Origin: Cyanobacteria bacterium OH_PDB_112
GTDB taxonomy: Bacteria; Cyanobacteriota; Vampirovibrionia; Gastranaerophilales; CAJFVJ01
NCBI GenBank assembly: GCA_023457295.1
Contig: JAEWLZ010000284.1
Location: forward strand, 1 to 20,963
Length of the DNA: 20,963 bases
Direction of reading: 5' to 3'
Within the stretch, counting starts at the first letter, position 1, and each line of letters starts with the position of its first letter. The notes beneath the pieces are model-generated. The model did not search any database. It was not told where the DNA came from and saw nothing but the letters and a program-made list of their open reading frames with translations. Below are positions 7,670 to 14,297 of this stretch, in pieces. Made by a program: the position numbers and the translations under genes.

Positions 7670-8170
7670 ATGGCTAAAGATGCAAGTTTCGATGTGGTTT
7701 CAGAATTTAATCAACAAGAATTGGTAAACGCTGTTGACCAAACAGAACGTGAAATTTCGGGTCGTTTTGACCTTAAAAATTCAAACTCGGATTTGAAACT
7801 CGAAGGTGATAAATCACTCACAATAACAACAAGTGACGAGACAAAATTATTCAATATAGTTGATATTTTGCAATCAAAATTGACAAAACGCGGTTTGAGC
7901 ATCAAAATTCTAGACGGACAAAAAATAGAAAGTGCTTTAGGCGGAACTGTCAGACAGGTTTTCTTACTTAGAAAAGGACTCACAACAGAGCTTGCAAAAA
8001 AAATCGTTGCCGATATTAAAAATTCAAAACTTAAAGTGCAAGCTTCAATTCAGGGTGACCAAGTAAGGGTTTCCGGTAAAAGCAAAGATGACTTGCAGGA
8101 TGTGATTCAGCTTTTGAAACAGAATGAAGACAGCTACAATATACCTTTGCAGTTTACGAATTATAGATAA
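7670..8170 (+). CDS. yajQ: YajQ family nucleotide-binding protein
   Basis: At 166 residues it matches the UPF0234/YajQ family, with the standard start MAKDASFDVVSEFNQQELVNAVDQ and core motifs such as GRFDLKNS and SKLTKRGLSIK. YajQ folds as two ferredoxin-like halves and binds nucleotides or RNA; a Xanthomonas homologue binds cyclic di-GMP and works with a transcription factor. Its role in this organism is unknown. GGGAG lies before the ATG. It probably shares an mRNA with the P-loop kinase 15 bases upstream. The next gene converges 25 bases away. Confidence 0.93.
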   Translation: MAKDASFDVVSEFNQQELVNAVDQTEREISGRFDLKNSNSDLKLEGDKSLTITTSDETKLFNIVDILQSKLTKRGLSIKILDGQKIESALGGTVRQVFLLRKGLTTELAKKIVADIKNSKLKVQASIQGDQVRVSGKSKDDLQDVIQLLKQNEDSYNIPLQFTNYR

Positions 8171-8195
8171 AACTTTTTGCAAATTAATTTAAAGT

Positions 8196-8708
8196 TTATA
8201 TCTTAGCAATGTGTTCTATGAATGTTTGTATTCTAAGTCCATCTTTTTTCATTCCAATAATCTTCTCTGATAATTCCTTGAAAAGTTCTGGATTTAATTT
8301 TTTAGCACGTGAATATTCTGACTTTGCACCGTCTTTATCACCTACAATATGCTTTACAAGCCCTTTGCATATGCAATACATATCACTATTTGCTGGGTCT
8401 TTTCTTATCGCATTATTTAAATCATCAATGGCTTTTTTATCTCCTCCAATATGGTTATAATTTCCCATAATATCCTCATAAAACATATCAATTTTATTAT
8501 ATGTATCCACACCCGCATTAATATATATCTTATTATTATCAACAAAATCAAATTTTGATCCAAAATTCATTTTTGTATTTAAAGAACTTTTAATAAAAAT
8601 ATCTTTTTCAGGAGAATTATCTATTATCATAGTTGAAGTTGATAAGTCTTTTTTTTCTGTCGTTATGATGCTTTTATTTTGCAATAGTGGTGAAATTTTA
8701 TAAATCAT
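8196..8708 (-). CDS. Small TPR-like protein of unknown function
   Basis: I chose the second ATG (8706-8708) because AGGA lies seven bases before it; the first ATG, two codons earlier (8714), overlaps that site. The product has 170 residues. The first 85 are Asn/Ser/Lys-rich and unrecognised. Residues 88-150 are helical, with a 34-residue tetratricopeptide-like unit (about 108-141 of this start) ending in AKKLNPE, and a weaker one before it ending in AIRKDPAN. No signal peptide or membrane segment is visible. TPR proteins act as binding scaffolds, and no partner is suggested by context. It is more AT-rich than its neighbours and converges with yajQ. It could be a lineage-specific protein. Confidence 0.7.
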   Translation of the reverse strand: MIYKISPLLQNKSIITTEKKDLSTSTMIIDNSPEKDIFIKSSLNTKMNFGSKFDFVDNNKIYINAGVDTYNKIDMFYEDIMGNYNHIGGDKKAIDDLNNAIRKDPANSDMYCICKGLVKHIVGDKDGAKSEYSRAKKLNPELFKELSEKIIGMKKDGLRIQTFIEHIAKI

Positions 8709-8805
8709 AACCATATCCTATATTTTATTAAATTTAACTTGGAATTAAATATTAATACGAAATTGCTATTTTTGAAATTTTATTTTACATAACTTAAAAA
8801 ATTAT

Positions 8806-10098
8806 TCACCCCTCCAAAAACCTTTTAATCCAACTATGAAGGGTCAAAATATCATAAGGCTTCGGCAGGTATAGGTCCGCGCCCGCACTGAGGGCAAGGT
8901 CTTTATCGTGCATTACGCTTGAGACGATGATTTTTGCCTCACCGCCTTTTATTTGAGCGCAAACTTCAAGTCCTGTATTATCTTCAGACGCGTCCAAAAT
9001 AACAACATTTGGCGCAAAATCTTCTGCCAAAGATAAAACTTCATCGTAGTTGCTAACCGCCTGAGTCTGATAACCCTGCATATCAAGGGTTGCAGAAATC
9101 AAATACGCGAGTGCGGCATCTTTTTCAACGATAAGAATTTTATTTTTTTCTTTTTCACAAGAAGCATCCATTCCCGAAAGTTTCAAAGTATCCTGCACTA
9201 TAAAAGACCCGGGCTGCGCATGCGCCAGCTTATGAGTATTAATAAGAGAACACAAAATTTCTTGCGGCGTAGAATATGCGTGATATTCATTGCTCACGAT
9301 ACCTATACTTGTCGAAGCAAGCGGAATCCTACGTCCCGCAGTAGCGTCAGAAAATAAAGTAATATAGCCTTTTTGCAAATCTTCATCAGTATAAAATCTT
9401 CCCGACACCTTATCGAACGCAAATTTAAGAATATTTGCGACTTTAACAGCTTGCTCGGGGGTTGTAATTATCACAAAACTATCGTTCTCAAGATGTGTTA
9501 AAATATCACGTTCATCAAGCGTAGTCCTTATTATGGCACTATACGTCTGAAGCATTTTATTCGATGCCAAATCACCGTAAATTTCTTTATATTCTTTAAA
9601 ATTTTTAATATCAATCAAAAGCGCCGCCCAATATGCGGGTGTATTTAAAGTCCGTTTCAAAATTCTAAAAAGAGCGTTTGAGGTAGGAACATTCGTAACA
9701 AAATTCAGACTTTCTTCACTGCTGCGACGAAGATGTGCAATAATTCTTGCTGTAAATTCTTCATTATCTATCGGCTCTGATAAAAAATCGTCAGCGCCAT
9801 GTCTCAAATTTGAAAGCTTATCATCAAGATGGCTAGATTTGGAAAGAACAACAACTATGGGTCTGTAACTTTTTGTTTTGGCTCTTACTAAAGAACAAAC
9901 TTCATAGGTCGGGGATTTTATGCTATCAGAAACCAATACCAAATCAGGTTCAAATTTTTGGATATATTCAAAAATCTTTTCTTCATCAGCGTAAATGCTC
10001 ACAGAACAAGGAATATGATGCTCAATTAAGCGTTTGTATTTGAGCGATAGTTCTTTTCTTGCATCAATTATCAAAACATTCAAATTATTTGAGAACAT
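8806..10098 (-). CDS. Response regulator REC-GGDEF-REC with degenerate first receiver and GGDEF
   Basis: This is a 430-residue signalling protein in three parts. Receiver 1 (about 6-125) has D12, but the phosphoacceptor position is S57 (followed by D58), and the conserved lysine of the KP motif is E108, so phosphorylation is doubtful. A GGDEF-like domain (about 150-305) keeps LIDIKNFKEYKEIYG (161-175), but the signature GGDEF reads ENDSF (204-208), so cyclic di-GMP synthesis is unlikely. Receiver 2 (about 320-430) looks functional, with E325/D327, phosphoacceptor D369 and K413 in LPKP. The start overlaps the kinase gene by 14 bases, so the pair is almost certainly one two-component system. 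No DNA-binding domain is present; output may be through protein contacts. Confidence 0.85.
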   Translation of the reverse strand: MFSNNLNVLIIDARKELSLKYKRLIEHHIPCSVSIYADEEKIFEYIQKFEPDLVLVSDSIKSPTYEVCSLVRAKTKSYRPIVVVLSKSSHLDDKLSNLRHGADDFLSEPIDNEEFTARIIAHLRRSSEESLNFVTNVPTSNALFRILKRTLNTPAYWAALLIDIKNFKEYKEIYGDLASNKMLQTYSAIIRTTLDERDILTHLENDSFVIITTPEQAVKVANILKFAFDKVSGRFYTDEDLQKGYITLFSDATAGRRIPLASTSIGIVSNEYHAYSTPQEILCSLINTHKLAHAQPGSFIVQDTLKLSGMDASCEKEKNKILIVEKDAALAYLISATLDMQGYQTQAVSNYDEVLSLAEDFAPNVVILDASEDNTGLEVCAQIKGGEAKIIVSSVMHDKDLALSAGADLYLPKPYDILTLHSWIKRFLEG

Positions 10099-11125
10099 CT
10101 TGCTTAAACCTCTGTTTTACCTGATTTTCAGTCGATGCAACAGGAAAACTTACCGTAAAGGTTGAGCCTTCATTTTCTTTTGATTCGACAAAAATTTTAC
10201 CGCCCATCGACTCAACAAGAGTCTTAGTAATATACAAACCAAGCCCCGTTCCTTGTGCTTCACGGGTTAACGGATTATCTATTCGCATAAATTTACTGAA
10301 AATCTTATTTTTGTATTCATCAGAAATCCCGACCCCATGGTCTTTTACGGCGACTTCAACAAAATCATTTTTCGGTGAATTTTTAATAATTATTTCAATC
10401 AAAGTTTCTTCGGGAGAATATTTTGCAGCATTATCAATAAGATTTGTCATTATTTGATGAGCTTTATCAAAATCAGCAAAAATTTGAGAAGCATCAGGAT
10501 TCGCAACAATCTTAAACTCATGATTATTGTGTTTAGATTTAATTTCATCGATAACCATTTTGCTCAAATCCGAAATATCAATAAATTTTAATACGGATTT
10601 TACTTTTTGACTTTCGAGTCTTGATACTGTGAGAAGATTTTCAACAAGCCTTGTAAGTCTTTCTATTTGTTGTTTTACAATACGCAAAAATCTTTCTTTT
10701 TGACCTGCATCAAGCCTATCACCAGCCGATAAAATAGTATCGACAAAACCTTTCATACTGGTTAACGGAGTGCGCATTTCATGGCTTACTGTGCTTATAA
10801 AATCATTATGAATAACATCAAGACAAATACATTCTTTCAAAAGAGAAATCAAAATCACATAACCATCGCTGATTTTTTTAGAATTAACTTTTATAGCTAT
10901 TTTTTCTTCATTTATAATAGTGTCAAATTTCTTAATGACATAGTCTTTTTCATTAGAATCATAATGATAATTTTCAATAAAATCAGTGACTTTACCTTCC
11001 ACGATATCTTTTTTTATCAAGTTTTTGAACCAGTCATTGGCAAAAACAACATTAAAATCATTGTCTAAAACCAAGACACCTTCCGGCAAAACTGTAAGAA
11101 TTTTTTTGTATAATCCACTTTTCAT
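10085..11125 (-). CDS. Soluble PAS-type sensor histidine kinase
   Basis: This 346-residue cytoplasmic kinase has no membrane segment. A PAS-like sensor region occupies about 5-95. The HisKA helix carries the phosphorylated H115 in STVSHEMRTPLTS. The ATPase domain has N-box NLIDNAAKYS (228-237), G1 DHGVGIS (262-268), F-box KNKIFSKFMRID (272-283), and G2 GTGLGLYITK (292-301). It overlaps the REC-GGDEF-REC regulator by 14 bases. No ribosome-binding site precedes the ATG; instead an extended -10 (TGTTATAAT) ends six bases upstream, predicting a leaderless mRNA. The signal sensed is unknown. Confidence 0.93.
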   Translation of the reverse strand: MKSGLYKKILTVLPEGVLVLDNDFNVVFANDWFKNLIKKDIVEGKVTDFIENYHYDSNEKDYVIKKFDTIINEEKIAIKVNSKKISDGYVILISLLKECICLDVIHNDFISTVSHEMRTPLTSMKGFVDTILSAGDRLDAGQKERFLRIVKQQIERLTRLVENLLTVSRLESQKVKSVLKFIDISDLSKMVIDEIKSKHNNHEFKIVANPDASQIFADFDKAHQIMTNLIDNAAKYSPEETLIEIIIKNSPKNDFVEVAVKDHGVGISDEYKNKIFSKFMRIDNPLTREAQGTGLGLYITKTLVESMGGKIFVESKENEGSTFTVSFPVASTENQVKQRFKQDVLK

Positions 11126-11131
11126 AATTAG

Positions 11132-11162
11132 ATTATAACAAGTTTTTCAGATTTAGTAACAA
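11132..11162 (-). promoter_or_regulatory. Extended -10 promoter of the histidine kinase, leaderless start
   Basis: On the minus strand TG-T-TATAAT (11140-11132) is a textbook extended -10; a weak TTGTTA -35 (11157-11162) lies 19 bases upstream. Only six bases separate the -10 from the ATG at 11125, so transcription would begin at or next to the A of the start codon. Confidence 0.65.
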
Positions 11163-11193
11163 AAAACTTTACCCACCTTAAAATTTGGGTAAA
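11161..11193 (-). terminator. Intrinsic terminator after the Memo-AMMECR1 gene
   Basis: The minus strand reads TTTACCCA (11193-11186), a 10-base loop, TGGGTAAA (11175-11168), then GTTTTTT (through 11161). The 8-bp stem is perfect. It sits five bases after the stop at 11198 and touches the weak -35 of the kinase promoter, separating the two transcription units. Confidence 0.7.
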
Positions 11194-11197
11194 AAAA

Positions 11198-12553
11198 TTA
11201 GTGACTTTCTATATACTCGCTTCTGAATCTATATGCTTCAAAACTTTTTGAAAAATACGACGAACTCAAACCTGCTTTTTGTTTTAAAGAATTTAAAAAC
11301 AATTTTTTATCAGGAAGCTGCTCCCATACTGAAGGCAGATAAACCGCTTGGTAGCTTCCATCTTTTATTATTATTCCGTCTAAATCTTTTTCAATTTGTC
11401 TCAACAAATCTTCCTCGTCCACAAAATTCATTTGAGTCGGAATAGAAAGTAGAGAAATAGCTATATCTAAAGAATCGAATTCGGATTTTTCCAATGGAAC
11501 AAATCTCGTATCAGAAAACGCTGAAGCAAAAGCATTATGCGAAATATCTTCAATTAAAGCTCTATGCGGAATTATAGACCCTATGCAACCTCTAAGTTCA
11601 CCTCCTATTTCAAGCGTTACAAAAGATGCTCCGTTTTGGTATAAAACCTCAGGAAATTGCGAGGATTCAATATCGAAATATTTGTCAGTTTTAAATCCTG
11701 AAATAATACTTTTTTTACAGATATCAATCAAAAGTTCTGAAAAATTTTCCTTTATAAATTTTTCTTTTGTTCCTTCAAAAAACAACCAGCTTCCATATCC
11801 AACTACCCTAGCCTTATCACCGCTTACAACAGATGAATTTCGAAGATTTATTCTTATGAAAGAAAAGTTTTCTTTTTTAGCAAAGCCTAAAATACCTAAA
11901 ATACCTGTAAGTCCACAAGCTTGCTGTGGATGGAAATTTGATATTTCATTAGTTTCAATCATCTCTGCCGTAATTTGGTCAATTTTTTGGGCCTCATTAT
12001 CCTGATAAAAGTGGCTTAAATCAGAAGAAATCACAAAAGAATTGCTTTTATCTTGCCAAAAATATGAAATAATCTCTGCCAACAATTCTGGATTCGCATT
12101 CCCAACTAAAATTGGTATAATTTTTGTATCAGGTAAAAATTTCTGCACAAAAGGGACTTGTACCTCCAAAGAATGTTCAGGTTCAATGGCTTTATCGTTT
12201 ATCTCAGCTCCAAAATCTTTCATCAAAATTTGATTTATTTTGTGATTTACTTCAATCTCTCCTAAAGGTGTTTGCCAAACATCACATGAAGAAACGGCAA
12301 TACCTTCAATCCCAACATAATGGGCAGGCGCTATTATAAAAATATTTTGAGAATTTTTATTAAGATACTGAAATGCTTCACTGGCAAGCTGACCTGAATA
12401 AAAATATCCTGCATGCGGTACAATAATCGCTCTTGATGAACAATCATAATGTACACGATTATTTTGAATAAAATTATCTATTTGGGAAGATAATTCCAGT
12501 TTATTTTCCGGATAGAATGTTCCTGCAACTGATGCGCATTTGATTTTTTTCAT
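11198..12553 (-). CDS. amrB: AmmeMemoRadiSam system Memo (B)-AMMECR1 (A) fusion protein
   Basis: This 451-residue protein fuses two families. The Memo domain (1-262) starts with SVAGTFYP and has PHAGY (H47), PAHYVGIEG (H78), EHSLEVQVPF (H127), SSDLSHF (H181) and ACGLTGI (C213); H47, H78 and C213 match the metal-ligand positions described for human MEMO1. The AMMECR1 domain (about 270-451) carries the signature LRGCIGS (320-326). NCBI families name these AmmeMemoRadiSam proteins B and A. The system partner is a radical SAM enzyme, found divergently from 12604. The biochemical role of the trio is not established; redox-linked metal chemistry or modification of a target is inference. No clear ribosome-binding site precedes the ATG. 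Confidence 0.93.
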   Translation of the reverse strand: MKKIKCASVAGTFYPENKLELSSQIDNFIQNNRVHYDCSSRAIIVPHAGYFYSGQLASEAFQYLNKNSQNIFIIAPAHYVGIEGIAVSSCDVWQTPLGEIEVNHKINQILMKDFGAEINDKAIEPEHSLEVQVPFVQKFLPDTKIIPILVGNANPELLAEIISYFWQDKSNSFVISSDLSHFYQDNEAQKIDQITAEMIETNEISNFHPQQACGLTGILGILGFAKKENFSFIRINLRNSSVVSGDKARVVGYGSWLFFEGTKEKFIKENFSELLIDICKKSIISGFKTDKYFDIESSQFPEVLYQNGASFVTLEIGGELRGCIGSIIPHRALIEDISHNAFASAFSDTRFVPLEKSEFDSLDIAISLLSIPTQMNFVDEEDLLRQIEKDLDGIIIKDGSYQAVYLPSVWEQLPDKKLFLNSLKQKAGLSSSYFSKSFEAYRFRSEYIESH

Positions 12554-12587
12554 AGTATTTTTACCAATTTAATATTTTACAAATTAT

Positions 12588-12595
12588 ATTATAAT
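12588..12595. promoter_or_regulatory. Symmetric -10 element shared by the two divergent AmmeMemoRadiSam genes
   Basis: ATTATAAT is its own reverse complement and presents TATAAT on both strands, in the 50-base gap between the two divergent genes. On the plus strand it ends 8 bases before the amrS ATG with no ribosome-binding site, so that mRNA would be nearly leaderless. On the minus strand it would give a leader of about 28 bases for the Memo-AMMECR1 gene. No good -35 is visible on either side. Confidence 0.5.
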
Positions 12596-12603
12596 ATTAT
12601 GTT

Positions 12604-13608
12604 ATGAAATATCAAACCGCCTTAAAGGATAATAAAACACAATGTCTTATTTGCCCCAGAAATTGCAAACTGGCGCAATATCAGCATGGCTTTTGCAATA
12701 TAAGACAAAATATCAATGGAAATATAGTCTTAAATTCATACGGATATACAACCGGGTTGGCAATTGACCCAATAGAAAAAAAACCTCTTTATCATTTTTT
12801 GCCCGGAAGCAAAGTTCTTTCTTTCGGAACTTTGGGATGTAATATGGGATGTATGTTTTGCCAAAACTGGCATATGTCAAAATCAAAAGAAAACCCCAAA
12901 CTACTAATGGAAGCTTCTCCTGAACAAATAGCTCTTATTGCAAAAAAAGAAAATTGTGAAAGCGTTGCATTTACCTACAATGACCCTGTAATTTTCTTTG
13001 AATACGCAATTGATACTGCCAAAGAATGCCATAAACTAGGAATAAAAACTGTTGCCGTAACAGCAGGATACATAAACCCTGAACCAAGAACAGAATTTTT
13101 TAAGCATATGGATGCTACGAATATAGACCTAAAAGCCTTTAATAAAGATTTTTATAAAAAAATCTGTCTCGCTAATATAGAACCTATTTTAGACACAATA
13201 AAATATGTAAAAAACGAAACTGAATGCCATCTTGAAATCACTACTCTATTAATTGAAGGCTATAATTCTTCAGAAAAAGAGATAGCGGAAGAATGTGACT
13301 GGATAGTTCAAAATCTTGGCGAAGATACACCTCTGCATTTTAGCGCCTTTTCCCCTTCTTGGAAAATGCAAAATGTTCCACCCACCAAACCTGAAACTCT
13401 TTTCAAAGCTTATAATATAGCAAAAAAAGCAGGGATGAGATATGTTTATACAGGTAATATAGTTGATGAAAAAGGCTCTATGACATATTGTCATAATTGT
13501 AAAAAGGCTATAATTAAAAGAATGGGGCATATCGTAACCGAATACAATCTAAAAAAAGGCGGCATTTGCAAATTTTGCGGAACAAAATGTTCTGGAATTT
13601 TTAATTAA
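12604..13608 (+). CDS. amrS: AmmeMemoRadiSam system radical SAM enzyme
   Basis: This 334-residue radical SAM protein is related to pyruvate formate-lyase activating enzymes. The iron-sulfur cluster motif is C79-x3-C83-x2-C86 in TLGCNMGCMFCQNW. It also has an N-terminal cysteine group (CLICPRNC, 14-21, and GFCNIR) and a C-terminal zinc-ribbon-like group (YCHNC and CKFCGTKC) that are typical of this family. Its partner, the Memo-AMMECR1 fusion, is transcribed divergently 50 bases away. The gene converges with nrdG and ends only two bases from it, with no terminator between them. No Shine-Dalgarno sequence precedes the ATG. The target of the radical chemistry is unknown; NrdD already has its own activase. 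Confidence 0.92.
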   Translation: MKYQTALKDNKTQCLICPRNCKLAQYQHGFCNIRQNINGNIVLNSYGYTTGLAIDPIEKKPLYHFLPGSKVLSFGTLGCNMGCMFCQNWHMSKSKENPKLLMEASPEQIALIAKKENCESVAFTYNDPVIFFEYAIDTAKECHKLGIKTVAVTAGYINPEPRTEFFKHMDATNIDLKAFNKDFYKKICLANIEPILDTIKYVKNETECHLEITTLLIEGYNSSEKEIAEECDWIVQNLGEDTPLHFSAFSPSWKMQNVPPTKPETLFKAYNIAKKAGMRYVYTGNIVDEKGSMTYCHNCKKAIIKRMGHIVTEYNLKKGGICKFCGTKCSGIFN

Positions 13609-13610
13609 AA

Positions 13611-14297
13611 TCATCTTATACCGACATATTCAACATATTTTTTTAAATTTTGTGCAATAATTTCGAAATCTTCATCAGAATAGGTATCATTTTCTGAATA
13701 CTTTTCTTTCAAATTTTTAGAAGATACAAATTTTTGCAAATAATATTTTTTCGCACCACATATCATATTTCCTATTTTTTCAAAATCATTCATCAATAGC
13801 TGTGATTTAAGAACTGTTGTACGAAATTCATAATCAATGCCGGAATTTTTGATAAGTTTTATACTTTTTTTAATTTTTTCAGTGGGAATTTTTGCACACG
13901 TAATAGCATTATATTTTCCAAAAGGAGACTTAATATCCATAGCAATGTAGTCAATAAGATTTTTATTCAAAAGTTCTTCTAAAACATCGAAAAAAGTACC
14001 ATTTGTATCTAGTTTCACACAAAAATTCATAGATTTTATTTTCGAAACAAAATCTACAATATCATACTGCAAGCAAGGTTCTCCTCCTGAAATCACAACT
14101 CCTTCAAGCAATCCTTGCCTGTTTTTCAAAAATTCCAAAACGGATGTTTCATCAAAAGATGAAACACCCTTAATTGGTAAAAGTTCAGGATTGTGACAAT
14201 ACCCACAATGGAAATTACATCCTTGGGTAAAAATTATAGCTGCAATTTTACCGGGATAATCTAAAAAAGAACTTTTTTGAAATCCACCTATTTCCAT
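13611..14297 (-). CDS. nrdG: Anaerobic ribonucleotide reductase activating protein
   Basis: This radical SAM activase installs the glycyl radical on NrdD. Its 228 residues fit the NrdG2-type subfamily, which is longer than E. coli NrdG. The cluster motif is C27-x3-C31-x2-C34 in FTQGCNFHCGYCHNPELLP. GGEPCLQ (about 96-102) is the expected SAM-binding glycine motif, and YIAMDIKSP follows in the barrel. The ATG lies inside the end of nrdD (10-base overlap), so the two are translationally coupled and belong to one operon controlled by the upstream riboswitch. Confidence 0.95.
   Translation of the reverse strand: MEIGGFQKSSFLDYPGKIAAIIFTQGCNFHCGYCHNPELLPIKGVSSFDETSVLEFLKNRQGLLEGVVISGGEPCLQYDIVDFVSKIKSMNFCVKLDTNGTFFDVLEELLNKNLIDYIAMDIKSPFGKYNAITCAKIPTEKIKKSIKLIKNSGIDYEFRTTVLKSQLLMNDFEKIGNMICGAKKYYLQKFVSSKNLKEKYSENDTYSDEDFEIIAQNLKKYVEYVGIR

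Noticed and set aside
8170..8197. AAACTTT/AAAGTTT inverted repeat between yajQ and the TPR gene as a bidirectional terminator
   Set aside because: The stem is seven A-T-rich pairs with one G-C, a 14-base loop and no proper T-run; it is too weak to claim.
11583..12005. Plus-strand 140-codon frame inside the Memo-AMMECR1 gene
   Set aside because: It is antisense to conserved domain sequence, with no ribosome-binding site or recognisable product.
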